From assembly GCA_900767645.1 (NCBI GenBank), contig CAAFZY010000009.1, positions 1 through 11,092 of the forward strand: a stretch of 11,092 nt of DNA, read 5' to 3'. This DNA comes from Alphaproteobacteria bacterium. GTDB lineage: Bacteria; Pseudomonadota; Alphaproteobacteria; RF32; CAG-239. Below are positions 1 to 6,445 of the stretch, in pieces. Each line of letters opens with the position of its first letter. Positions within the stretch are counted from its first letter, which is position 1. Position numbers and translations under genes: made by a program. The notes beneath the pieces were generated by a model that was not told where the DNA came from, did no database searches, and saw only the letters and a program-made list of their open reading frames with translations.

Positions 1-9
1 AAATAAGTG

Positions 10-37
10 TTGCAAATATAATTATGGTTGTTATTAT
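10..37 (+). promoter_or_regulatory. Putative sigma-70 promoter for the small secreted protein pair
   Basis: A TTGCAA hexamer at 10-15 and a TATTAT hexamer at 32-37 are separated by 16 bases in a very AT-rich stretch, about 30 bases upstream of the first start codon. The same -35 hexamer and spacing occur in the rpsF promoter in this window, which makes the match more believable. AT-rich DNA gives many chance -10 matches (TATATT at 43-48 is an alternative), so this is inference from pattern only. Confidence 0.4.
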
Positions 38-70
38 TATGTTATATTTTTTATTAAGAGAGTGAAGAAA

Positions 71-481
71 ATGAAAAAATTTATTTTAATTTTTGCAATG
101 TTCATGACTTTTAGCAATGTGTGTAAAGCTGAATTTGTGGATAAACGTTTTAATCAGAAACTGATACCTTTTCAAGAGGTTGAAGGGATAATTACCTTAT
201 CCGAAAATCAAATTTATGCTGATAACGGGTTTCATGAATTTTATAATGACTGTAAATTATTAAAAAATGAAATCGGTTATTTACAGTATCTGTGTAGTTC
301 TATTTATTTGGCAGAAGAAAAAGATACGGCAGATAAAACGCTTAAAAATATTAAAGAATTTAAGATAACTAAAGCCGCAAAATATTTTGGGTGTGACTAT
401 TTAGTTAAAGAATATGACTATGATGGAACTAATATAGAACGAGGTTTTATTGCCAGAATACCTTATTGCTTAGGTGAATAA
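71..481 (+). CDS. Small secreted protein of unknown function (about 136 aa)
   Basis: I do not recognise the family. The protein begins with a clear Sec signal peptide: lysines, a hydrophobic core (FILIFAMFMTF), then a likely signal peptidase I site after CKA and before EF. The signal-peptide Cys is not in a lipobox, so this is not a lipoprotein. The mature part of roughly 115 residues is charged and has four cysteines, an even number compatible with disulfides in the periplasm. I prefer the ATG at 71, because a purine-rich AGAGAG at 57-62 lies 8 bases upstream; an in-frame GTG at 62 would overlap that site and only adds MKK. The stop codon lies just before the next gene and overlaps its possible GTG start, so the two genes are probably co-transcribed and translationally coupled. 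Base composition is distinctly AT-rich compared with the ribosomal and repair genes nearby. Confidence 0.75.
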   Translation: MKKFILIFAMFMTFSNVCKAEFVDKRFNQKLIPFQEVEGIITLSENQIYADNGFHEFYNDCKLLKNEIGYLQYLCSSIYLAEEKDTADKTLKNIKEFKITKAAKYFGCDYLVKEYDYDGTNIERGFIARIPYCLGE

Positions 482-485
482 GGCT

Positions 486-1043
486 ATGAAAATGCGAAAA
501 TATTTACTGCTGATTTTGTTGGCGATTGCGATGCCTGTTAGAGCCGAAAATGAAACAGTGCCTACAAAGTTTAAGAATCCGATATTTAATAATATCATTT
601 ATACAGATAATTATAAATTTGCACGTGATTCCAGAATCACTCCTACCTATATTAAAGATTTAATGACCGGTTTTGATGAAGAATGTTCGTATATCACTGA
701 AGATGATAAGGCAATTTTCTTAAAGTGCCATTATGCAGATAAGGATTTTTTAAAAACAACATCTTATGAAATGTATTTTGCCAAATATAAAACAATCTTT
801 AAACATCTTAAAGAACAGTCTTGTAATGTGTGGTGGTGCAGTTTTGATATAAAATATGGAGTTGTTGACTCTATGAACCATGCTGTACCTATGAGCAGTA
901 AAGTTGCTAATTGTGATGATGAAGATGAATATAACTGGCTTGATTCAAACGGGAACAATTTTTATATTTCTTGCCTTTCGGAGCTAAAAGCGCGCGGGTG
1001 GGATAAATACATCCCCGCCAAATTACCCGATGAGAAAAAGTAA
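486..1043 (+). CDS. Small secreted Cys-containing protein of unknown function (about 185 aa)
   Basis: No family is recognisable. An N-terminal Sec signal peptide (MKMRKYLLLILLAIAMPVRA) is followed by a mature domain of about 165 residues beginning ENETVP. The mature part has six cysteines, including a closely spaced pair in CNVWWC, which suggests disulfide bonds and a periplasmic or secreted location. Three in-frame starts are possible: GTG 474, which overlaps the upstream gene, ATG 486 and ATG 492. I chose 486 because AGGTGA at 472-477 is 8 bases upstream; 492 is equally compatible with the TAAGG at 479-483. The gene follows the preceding secreted-protein gene with almost no gap and ends 9 bases before an intrinsic terminator, so the two form a closed two-gene unit. 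Any sequence similarity between the two products is too weak to call by eye. Confidence 0.75.
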   Translation: MKMRKYLLLILLAIAMPVRAENETVPTKFKNPIFNNIIYTDNYKFARDSRITPTYIKDLMTGFDEECSYITEDDKAIFLKCHYADKDFLKTTSYEMYFAKYKTIFKHLKEQSCNVWWCSFDIKYGVVDSMNHAVPMSSKVANCDDEDEYNWLDSNGNNFYISCLSELKARGWDKYIPAKLPDEKK

Positions 1044-1052
1044 AGTTTAATC

Positions 1053-1084
1053 CCGCCTGCGAAAACACCGCAGGCGGTTTTTTT
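1053..1084 (+). terminator. Intrinsic terminator of the secreted protein pair
   Basis: A 9-bp perfect GC-rich stem (CCGCCTGCG at 1053-1061 with CGCAGGCGG at 1069-1077), a 7-base loop and a run of seven T at 1078-1084 follow the stop codon by 9 bases. Confidence 0.93.
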
Positions 1085-1089
1085 AAGAC

Positions 1090-1125
1090 AAAAAATCGGT
1101 GATAGCCGGAAAGCCATCACCGATT
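1090..1125 (-). terminator. Intrinsic terminator of the comM operon (minus strand)
   Basis: Stem AATCGGTGAT at 1094-1103 pairs perfectly with ATCACCGATT at 1116-1125, with a 12-base loop. On the minus strand it is followed by a U tract (A run at 1090-1095 on the plus strand). It lies 19 bases past the stop codon of the secreted pseudoprotease gene, so two terminators of converging transcripts sit back to back. Confidence 0.88.
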
Positions 1126-1144
1126 AATTTATTAACCAAACCGT

Positions 1145-3229
1145 TTACTTACGGTCTTTTGCTTTCATGGCTTCAGGTGCTTTGGGAGCAGAAGTCAATA
1201 TTTTTTCGGTAACCGGTTTATAAACAGTCTGTTGCCACGGGCTCGGTTTGGCGTAAAGTTTTTCGCAAATTGAAAGACCGACGCTGCGCAGCGCGGTTTC
1301 GGTCGGCAGGAATAAATCCATACCGCTGTTTGTCTTTTTGCCTGAATGAGCCACGCCGTTAATAGTGCCGTTGGCATCAATCAAAACTCCGCCGATGGTA
1401 ACGTTTTGCACAAAGGTATCTACCATAATTTCAGAACCTTTGTCTTCCGAATAACGATAACCGGCAACTTTTCCGCTGTTGTCGATATAGTTTTCACCGT
1501 CATTAAAGTTTTGAACGTCAAGCATGCCGAGAACCATAAATCCGCTTTGATTTACTTTGGGCAAATCAAGATTTAACGAAAGCGGGGTATAAGCGGTTGG
1601 CTCATCAAGCATAATCAGCGCAATGTTTTTGGCCGGATTTACCCGTACCGCATGACCGGTAAGCTCTTTGCCGTTAATAGTTTTAATTTGGTAACGATTG
1701 TTAGTTTTATCAACCAAATCGGCAGAAGTTAAAACAAACGATTCTGAAATAATCAGACCGGCGCCTTTTTTGCCGGCGTTGCCGTTAATTTCAACTACCG
1801 AAGCCCGAACTTTATATAAGTTTTCCGGACTTAATGTTTCATAGGGCGGGCGGTCAATTATGCACAGGCTGTCAAAAGATTTTGTATTCTGTTGCATATC
1901 AACCCAAGTGTCATCAACTTTGGTGTAGTCACCGGTTGAAACAACGCCGCTGTTTTCAACAACAATATTGTCAAAAACTTCATAATCTGAAACAACGCCT
2001 GAGTTTTGTTCAATGTAGGCAGGACATTGTGTTACGTTGCTTTCCGGACGGCTTACTTCACAGTTTTTAACCTGCATAAGCTCTTCCTGAAAGCGACATT
2101 TGGCCGGATTTAAGGCAATTTCTTCATCAATCAGGGCATTGCGCTGTTCGGTCAGCTCTTCCGGAGTTAAACGAACCATCAAGCGGTCTTCAAAGCCGGC
2201 CATGGTGCGCAAATTGCTTGCCGCATCGGCAAAGGCGTCTTCAACCAGTTTAATTTCGCCGTTTTCGGCGCCGTCATACAAATCGCTGTAACCGGTGGTT
2301 TGTCCTTCCCATAAAACTTTGGTTTTGGTAAGGTTGGTCAAACGCCATGTAACGGTCATTTCCGCCGAGCCTGTGCGTGAATTTTGTTTTTGCACGTCTT
2401 TCCAATTATAGCCGTCGCACACATTCATAAAAAAGTTGGTGATTTCGGCGGTCAAAATATATTCAGGCAATGGTGACGGGGTGGTTTGCAGGCACAAATC
2501 GTCGGGCATTTTAACCAAATTATAGCAATTGCCGGTAACTTCTTCAAAAATTTGCGAGAAGTTCATATCTTTTTCCATTACACGTCCGCGGTTTAAGATA
2601 GCTTCTTTATCATAGCGGCGGCACCCGAAAATTCTGAAACGATAATTGCCGAGTTTTTCCGAATCGTTATTGGCTTCACCGGATAGATTAAAGTCAACAT
2701 GTTCCAAATAAAGCGGAGCCATGGCGCAACAATCGCGGGCGACTGCCTTATAAATATACGGAGTATACGGAACAATATAATTGGCAACTCGCGGTTCGGG
2801 CTTTTTGCAGGTTTCGCACGGGCCGGTATCAATCAGCGGTCCGCTGTTATAGCAACTTACGCACGGGCCGCCCGGAAACAAACTGCCGTCTTTATCAAGC
2901 GGGTCTGTTGTGCAGTTTTCGCATGAACCTCCGGGGAACAAACTGCCGTCTTTATCAATTAAAACCGTTTGTTTATAGCCGGCGGAGCTGTCGGTGGCAA
3001 CCGTGGCAGATGCAGGAGCGGCGGCAAATTTACGAACAACCGTCGGAGTTGTGCGTTTGGCAGGCTGAATCACGCTCTTAGGCGGACGTCCGCGGCGAGC
3101 CATCATATCACGCACGCTGTAAGCCGATTGTCTTGATGCGGCAGATGCATCGCTAAAACCGGTCAGTCCGGCGATAACGGCTGTCATCAAAGAAAAAAGT
3201 AAAAGTTTAGACGGCTTTAACATTTTCAT
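1145..3229 (-). CDS. Secreted Cys-rich protein with degenerate trypsin/HtrA-like domain
   Basis: This 694-residue exported protein has an N-terminal Sec signal peptide (hydrophobic LLLFSLMTAVIAGLTG, probable cleavage near DASA at 30). A Pro/Ala-rich linker runs to about 90. Residues 92-141 hold two 20-residue repeats, DKDGSLFPGG plus a CxxC motif, and a third degenerate CxxC. Residues about 150-350 resemble envelope proteins of the CsgG/auxiliary-lipoprotein kind (EYILTAEITNFF, WRLTN, KVLWEGQTTGYS, EDAFADAASNL); that match is tentative. From about 471 to 656 there is a trypsin-like fold: KGAGLIISESFVLTSADLV, NPAKNIALIMLD and TIGGVLIDANGTINGV match the usual His, Asp and Ser blocks of HtrA-type proteases. 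At those positions I read Asp504, Asn535 and Ile612, so the triad appears lost and the domain is probably non-catalytic. About 17 cysteines suggest a disulfide-rich periplasmic protein. AGGAGA at 3237-3242 sits 7 bases before the ATG. It is the last gene of the comM operon, 18 bases after comM. Confidence 0.85.
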   Translation of the reverse strand: MKMLKPSKLLLFSLMTAVIAGLTGFSDASAASRQSAYSVRDMMARRGRPPKSVIQPAKRTTPTVVRKFAAAPASATVATDSSAGYKQTVLIDKDGSLFPGGSCENCTTDPLDKDGSLFPGGPCVSCYNSGPLIDTGPCETCKKPEPRVANYIVPYTPYIYKAVARDCCAMAPLYLEHVDFNLSGEANNDSEKLGNYRFRIFGCRRYDKEAILNRGRVMEKDMNFSQIFEEVTGNCYNLVKMPDDLCLQTTPSPLPEYILTAEITNFFMNVCDGYNWKDVQKQNSRTGSAEMTVTWRLTNLTKTKVLWEGQTTGYSDLYDGAENGEIKLVEDAFADAASNLRTMAGFEDRLMVRLTPEELTEQRNALIDEEIALNPAKCRFQEELMQVKNCEVSRPESNVTQCPAYIEQNSGVVSDYEVFDNIVVENSGVVSTGDYTKVDDTWVDMQQNTKSFDSLCIIDRPPYETLSPENLYKVRASVVEINGNAGKKGAGLIISESFVLTSADLVDKTNNRYQIKTINGKELTGHAVRVNPAKNIALIMLDEPTAYTPLSLNLDLPKVNQSGFMVLGMLDVQNFNDGENYIDNSGKVAGYRYSEDKGSEIMVDTFVQNVTIGGVLIDANGTINGVAHSGKKTNSGMDLFLPTETALRSVGLSICEKLYAKPSPWQQTVYKPVTEKILTSAPKAPEAMKAKDRK
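2877..2958 (-). repeat. Tandem 60-bp repeat encoding DKDGSLFPGG-x-CxxC units
   Basis: Bases 2877-2898 and 2937-2958 are identical over 22 bases at an exact offset of 60 (20 codons). They encode the two copies of DKDGSLFPGG in the secreted pseudoprotease, each followed by a CxxC (CENC, CVSC). A third, shorter unit (LIDTGPCETC) follows in the protein with little DNA identity. Confidence 0.85.
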
Positions 3230-3247
3230 TTTTTAATCTCCTGTAAT

Positions 3248-4765
3248 TTATTTTGCCGGCATAACGCGCCGATAATTTAACGCTTCGGCGATATGCATTT
3301 TAAGCACTTTTGTTTCATTTTGCAAGTCCGCAATTGTTCTTGCTAATCTTAATGTGCGATGATAACCGCGGGCGGAAAGCTTAAACTGCTCTGCAAAGCG
3401 GATTAAAAGCTTTTGCGCCTCGTTATCAAGTTGTACGGCGTCTTCTAAAAGGTCGCCTTTTAATTGCGAGTTGGTCAACAATTCGGGGTGTCCGAATTTT
3501 ATAAAACGTTCTTTTTGAATTTCGCGAGCTGAAATTACGCGTTTGCGTACGGTTTCTGACGATTCGCCTTTGGCTTGCTCAAAAATTTCCCACGGGCTGA
3601 CCGGCGGCACAAAAACATGAATATCAATACGGTCTAATAACGGGCCTGAAATTTTAGCTTGATATTCGGCGGCGCATTGCGGAGCTTTCGGGCACTCTTG
3701 TCCGGCAAATCCCAAATATCCGCAACAGCACGGATTCATGGCCGCAATCAACTGAAAACGCGCCGGATAAGTATGATGATATTCGGCTCTTGAAACGGTA
3801 ACGCAACCGTTTTCAAGCGGCTGACGCAATGCTTCTAAGGTGCTGCGGTTAAATTCGGGCAACTCGTCTAAAAACAAAACCCCGTTATGCGCAAGTGAAA
3901 TTTCACCCGGCATAGCTTTGCGCCCGCCGCCGACCAAAGCCGAAGTTGAGGCGTTATGGTGCGGGTCACGATACGGACGGGTAAAGTCAAGCTCTCCGTC
4001 TTTTAACTCACCGGCCACTGAGTGAATAATGCAGGTTTCAAGCGCTTCTTCCGCGCTCAAAGGCGGCAAAATGGAAGTAAGCCGCGAAGCAAGCATTGAT
4101 TTTCCGGCTCCCGGAGGTCCGACCATTAGCATGTTGTGCGAGCCGGCGGCGGCAATTTCAAGCGCGCGTTTGGCGCTCTCTTGTCCTTTAATATCAGCCA
4201 AATCAAGCCCGCTTATTTGCTCTTTGCGTCGTTTGGCAACCGGTGGCGGAAGTGTTTGAATCCCTTTAAAATGATTGATTAGCGCAAGCAGACTCGGAGT
4301 TGCCACAATGTTTTTAAGCCCGCCCCAAACCGCTTCGCTGCCTTGTTGTTCGGGGCAAATAAGACCTTTGTCTTCACGATTGGCTTTAATTGCCACCGGC
4401 AGCACGCCGTTTACCGGCATAACCGAATTATCAAGCCCCAATTCACCAAGCACGATATATTCGGAGAGTTCTTCCTGCGGCAAAATTTCCATACAGGTTA
4501 AAATGCCGACGGCAATCGGCAGGTCAAAGTGTGAGCCCTCTTTAAGCAGGTTAGCCGGCGCCAAGTTAATGGTGATGCGTTTAGCCGGAAAACTGATTCC
4601 GATAGCCTGAAACGCGGCGCGAACTCGTTCTTTACTTTCGGCAACCGCTTTATCGGGCAGCCCCACGATAGTAAAAGCAGGTATTCCCGAGCTGATTTGA
4701 ATTTGCACATCAACATCGGGAACATCTAATCCGCTAAAGGCTATGGTTTTAATTTTGGCTTGCAT
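3248..4765 (-). CDS. comM: YifB/ComM family Mg-chelatase-like AAA+ ATPase
   Basis: This 505-residue protein has the full family architecture. The N-terminal ChlI-like domain (AFSGLDVPDVDVQIQISSG, GLPDKAVAESKERVRAA, LAPANLLKEGSHFDLPIA) is followed by the Mg-chelatase AAA+ core. The Walker A motif GPPGAGKS is at 216-223, Walker B GVLFLDELPE at 295-304, the sensor-1 Asn is in AAMNPCCCG around 344, and the arginine-finger segment GPLLDRIDIHV is at 374-384. A cysteine cluster (three Cys at 346-348, then 358 and 364) is typical of the family and may bind metal. The C-terminal lid domain contains LSARGYHRTLRLARTIADL. In naturally transformable bacteria ComM is a hexameric helicase that drives branch migration of incoming DNA; the gene is also widespread in species not known to be competent. 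Length is normal. The Shine-Dalgarno AGGTGG at 4775-4780 lies inside the last codons of the upstream lipoprotein gene, which implies translational coupling. Confidence 0.96.
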   Translation of the reverse strand: MQAKIKTIAFSGLDVPDVDVQIQISSGIPAFTIVGLPDKAVAESKERVRAAFQAIGISFPAKRITINLAPANLLKEGSHFDLPIAVGILTCMEILPQEELSEYIVLGELGLDNSVMPVNGVLPVAIKANREDKGLICPEQQGSEAVWGGLKNIVATPSLLALINHFKGIQTLPPPVAKRRKEQISGLDLADIKGQESAKRALEIAAAGSHNMLMVGPPGAGKSMLASRLTSILPPLSAEEALETCIIHSVAGELKDGELDFTRPYRDPHHNASTSALVGGGRKAMPGEISLAHNGVLFLDELPEFNRSTLEALRQPLENGCVTVSRAEYHHTYPARFQLIAAMNPCCCGYLGFAGQECPKAPQCAAEYQAKISGPLLDRIDIHVFVPPVSPWEIFEQAKGESSETVRKRVISAREIQKERFIKFGHPELLTNSQLKGDLLEDAVQLDNEAQKLLIRFAEQFKLSARGYHRTLRLARTIADLQNETKVLKMHIAEALNYRRVMPAK

Positions 4766-4771
4766 CGGCAG

Positions 4772-5098
4772 TTACCACCTTGGAACTTGTTCATCTTTAC
4801 GCCAACGACGGGTCGGGTAGGTGTCGCCTTTTAAAAAGTCAAATTCCGCCGGCAGTTTCGGAATATCTTTCAGCCGTACAAAACCTTTTGATTCAAAGCG
4901 TTTGGCACAGTCATTTGCTTGATAATCGGCGGAAGTAAAACAATAAACCAACACGCGCGACTTTAAGTTTTGCAAAGCAATAACCTCATCTTGAAACAAA
5001 GGCACGTTTTTAACCGGTACTTCTTCAGTATGAGTACAGCCCGAAAGTAAAGCCAGCACAGCGGCAAAGCCAAATATTTTTAAGTTTTTCATGCGCAT
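4772..5098 (-). CDS. Small lipoprotein of unknown function (108 aa)
   Basis: An N-terminal lysine-containing segment, a hydrophobic stretch and the lipobox LSGC (Cys21) show a lipoprotein signal peptide. Thr at +2 does not match the Asp inner-membrane retention signal, so outer-membrane sorting is likely. The mature part of about 87 residues has two further Cys (VYCFTSADYQANDCAKRF) and ends in a basic, Trp-rich tail (RRWRKDEQVPRW). I recognise no domain. Two starts are possible: ATG 5098 with AAGGA only 4 bases upstream, or ATG 5092 with the same site 10 bases upstream; both give a good signal peptide. It is the first gene of the operon with comM (6-base gap). A convincing promoter could not be picked in the 190-base divergent region shared with rpsF. 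Confidence 0.82.
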   Translation of the reverse strand: MRMKNLKIFGFAAVLALLSGCTHTEEVPVKNVPLFQDEVIALQNLKSRVLVYCFTSADYQANDCAKRFESKGFVRLKDIPKLPAEFDFLKGDTYPTRRWRKDEQVPRW

Positions 5099-5165
5099 AA
5101 AATCCTTATAACATATACCTCAAGCATAAACTTAATTTGTTAAAATAGTCTTTATAAAAAAATGC

Positions 5166-5193
5166 TTGCAAAAATAAAGTTTTGCGCTATATT
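5166..5193 (+). promoter_or_regulatory. Sigma-70 type promoter of the rpsF operon
   Basis: TTGCAA at 5166-5171 and TATATT at 5188-5193 are spaced by 16 bases. This would start transcription near 5200 and give a leader of about 90 bases before rpsF, long enough to contain the two hairpins described for that leader. The region upstream is AT-rich, as expected for a strong ribosomal-protein promoter. Pattern-based call. Confidence 0.6.
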
Positions 5194-5206
5194 AACGCTT
5201 GTCCTT

Positions 5207-5228
5207 GCCGCAGAAAGTTTTTTGCGGC
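5207..5228 (+). promoter_or_regulatory. First hairpin in the rpsF leader RNA
   Basis: GCCGCA at 5207-5212 pairs with TGCGGC at 5223-5228. A G-U pair and an AAA/TTT helix can extend it inward to about 10 bp with a very small loop. No T run follows, so it is not an ordinary terminator. Its place near the predicted 5' end of the transcript suggests an mRNA-stabilising or regulatory stem, but nothing in the sequence proves a role. Confidence 0.45.
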
Positions 5229-5234
5229 TATACA

Positions 5235-5267
5235 TTTAACCGGACGCGCAAGCGTCTATTTGTTGAG
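5235..5267 (+). promoter_or_regulatory. Candidate S6:S18-binding leader RNA (rpsF autoregulatory motif)
   Basis: An outer helix TTTAAC (5235-5240) with GTTGAG (5262-5267, two G-U pairs) encloses an asymmetric internal loop, CG on the 5' side and TATTT on the 3' side. Inside is a perfect 5-bp helix GACGC/GCGTC (5243-5247, 5252-5256) capped by a GCAA tetraloop. The strand entering the internal loop reads AACCG. In several bacterial phyla the S6:S18 complex binds a hairpin with a CCG element beside an internal loop in the rpsF leader and represses translation, mimicking its 16S rRNA site. The position fits: the element ends 7 bases before the AAGGAG Shine-Dalgarno at 5275-5280. The assignment rests on position and general shape as I remember the family, not on a covariance-model match. 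Confidence 0.6.
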
Positions 5268-5288
5268 AATCCATAAGGAGAATTTTAT

Positions 5289-5636
5289 ATGGCAAATTAC
5301 GAGAGCGTGCTTATTGCACGTCAGGACCTCGGCGCTTCTCAAGTAAACAGCCTCGTTTCAGATTTGAGCGAAGTTCTTAAAAAAGAAGGCGGCGAAGTTG
5401 TAAAAGTTGATAACTGGGGTTTGAAAAACCTTGCTTATCGTATCAAAAAAAACCGCAAGGGACATTATGTTTTGTTAAACATTGTTGCTCCTGCCAAAGC
5501 AATCTTTGAATATGAACGCTTGATGAGATTAAACGAAGACGTTATTCGTTATATGACCATTAAAGTTGACGAATTTAACAACGAAATGTCTTCAGATGAA
5601 GATGTTGCCGCTGTTGAAGCCGAAGTTGAAGCTTAA
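5289..5636 (+). CDS. rpsF: 30S ribosomal protein S6
   Basis: This 115-residue protein starts with the family signature (MANYESVLIARQDLGASQV) and contains the conserved KVDNWGLKNLAYRIKKNRKGHYVLLN block and the ERLMRLNEDVIRYMTIKVDE helix/strand. S6 sits on the platform of the 30S subunit and binds 16S rRNA together with S18. The C terminus is a short acidic tail (EDVAAVEAEVEA), as is common in S6. A strong AAGGAG lies 8 bases before the ATG. It is the first gene of an rpsF-rpsR-rplI operon, and its product is expected to help repress its own mRNA through the leader structure. Confidence 0.98.
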   Translation: MANYESVLIARQDLGASQVNSLVSDLSEVLKKEGGEVVKVDNWGLKNLAYRIKKNRKGHYVLLNIVAPAKAIFEYERLMRLNEDVIRYMTIKVDEFNNEMSSDEDVAAVEAEVEA

Positions 5637-5647
5637 GGAGAAACAAA

Positions 5648-5872
5648 ATGGCAAAACAATCATTCTTTAAAAGAAAATCTTGTCCTTTCTCCGGTGAAAA
5701 CGCTTTGAGAATTGACTATAAAGACGTTAAGCTTCTTTCCCGTTTTATTTCGGAAAAAGGCAAAATCATTCCGAGCCGTATTACTTCAGTTTCTGCTAAA
5801 AAGCAGAGAGAATTGGCTCGTGCTATTAAACGCGCACGTTACATCGGCTTGTTGCCGTATGTGGCTATGTAA
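5648..5872 (+). CDS. rpsR: 30S ribosomal protein S18
   Basis: This basic 74-residue protein has the S18 pattern: KRKSCPFSGENALRIDYKD, then LLSRFISEKGKIIPSRIT, then KKQRELARAIKRARYIGLLPY. It forms a heterodimer with S6 on the 30S platform. The Shine-Dalgarno AAGGAG (5635-5640) overlaps the rpsF stop codon, which favours coupled translation of the two partner subunits. Length is normal for the family and the single Cys in the KSCPFS segment is the usual one; there are not enough Cys for a zinc site. Confidence 0.98.
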   Translation: MAKQSFFKRKSCPFSGENALRIDYKDVKLLSRFISEKGKIIPSRITSVSAKKQRELARAIKRARYIGLLPYVAM

Positions 5873-5887
5873 GGGGAGGGTGAGAAT

Positions 5888-6373
5888 ATGGAAGTCATTC
5901 TTCTTGAACACGTTGAAAAATTAGGTAAAATGGGCGACAAAGTAAACGTTAAAAACGGTTACGCTCGTAACTACCTGTTGCCGCAAAACAAAGCTTTGCG
6001 CGCTACCGAAGCTAATGTTGCTTTCTTTGAAAAACAGAAAGCCGAGCTTGAAGCTCACAACAAAGCATTGTTTGAAAAAGCTTCAGAAAAAGCCGAAGCT
6101 CTTAAAGGCTTTAAGGCTGTTCTTATTCGTCAAGCCGCTGAAACCGGTCAGTTGTACGGTTCTGTTACCATTCGTGACATTGCCGCTGCAATTAACGAAG
6201 CAGGTTATGATGTTGAACGCCGTTATGTTTTCCTTGAAAAACCGATTAAAGATTTAGGTGTTTATCAAGTAAAACTTAACCTGCACCCTGAAGTTTCACA
6301 GACCATTTTGGTAAACGTTGCCAGAACCGCTGATGAAGCTGCTAAGCAGGAAAAGGCTTTCAGTCAGGAATAA
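5888..6373 (+). CDS. rplI: 50S ribosomal protein L9
   Basis: This 161-residue protein begins with the L9 signature (MEVILLEHVEKLGKMGDKVNVKNGYARNYLLP, split here as the N-terminal rRNA-binding domain at 1-50). A charged helix of about 25 residues links it to the C-terminal domain (GQLYGSVTIRDIAAAINEAGY, then GVYQVKLNLHPEV). L9 stabilises the base of the L1 stalk and helps maintain reading frame. The protein is slightly longer than the roughly 149 residues of E. coli L9 because of an extra C-terminal segment after the VNVARTADE region. A GGGGAGGG purine block precedes the ATG, 15 bases after rpsR. Confidence 0.97.
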   Translation: MEVILLEHVEKLGKMGDKVNVKNGYARNYLLPQNKALRATEANVAFFEKQKAELEAHNKALFEKASEKAEALKGFKAVLIRQAAETGQLYGSVTIRDIAAAINEAGYDVERRYVFLEKPIKDLGVYQVKLNLHPEVSQTILVNVARTADEAAKQEKAFSQE

Positions 6374-6395
6374 TGCCTGATTTATGGCAAAATAA

Positions 6396-6428
6396 AACTC
6401 CGTCGGCTATGGTCGGCGGAGTTTTTTT
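6396..6428 (+). terminator. Intrinsic terminator after rplI, possibly bidirectional
   Basis: AACTCCG (6396-6402) pairs with CGGAGTT (6417-6423), and the stem continues inward through five more pairs (two G-U) to a TATG loop, about 12 bp in all. Seven T follow at 6422-6428. On the minus strand the stem is followed by a shorter U-rich stretch (AAAA at 6394-6397, with AATA beyond), so it may also end the membrane-protein transcript arriving from the right, whose last stop codon is at 6446. Confidence 0.92.
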
Positions 6429-6445
6429 AATGTTAAAACAGCTGA

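Noticed and set aside
1346..2926. Several plus-strand frames of 60-80 codons inside the pseudoprotease gene
   Set aside because: They are antisense to a gene with a signal peptide, domain matches, a good ribosome site and a terminator; their products show no coherent domains.
2820..2960. The CxxC repeats as a classical zinc ribbon or rubredoxin
   Set aside because: Spacing is 20, 20 and then 15 residues with Gly/Pro-rich flanks and none of the usual knuckle residues, and the protein is exported.
4275..4610. 111-codon plus-strand frame inside comM
   Set aside because: It lies opposite the conserved ComM coding sequence, and its Ser/Pro-rich translation is a typical antisense shadow.
5712..6257. 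Plus-strand frames in the +1 register of rpsR and rplI
   Set aside because: They overlap highly conserved ribosomal protein genes and have no plausible ribosome site; their Lys/Leu-rich products are out-of-frame artefacts.
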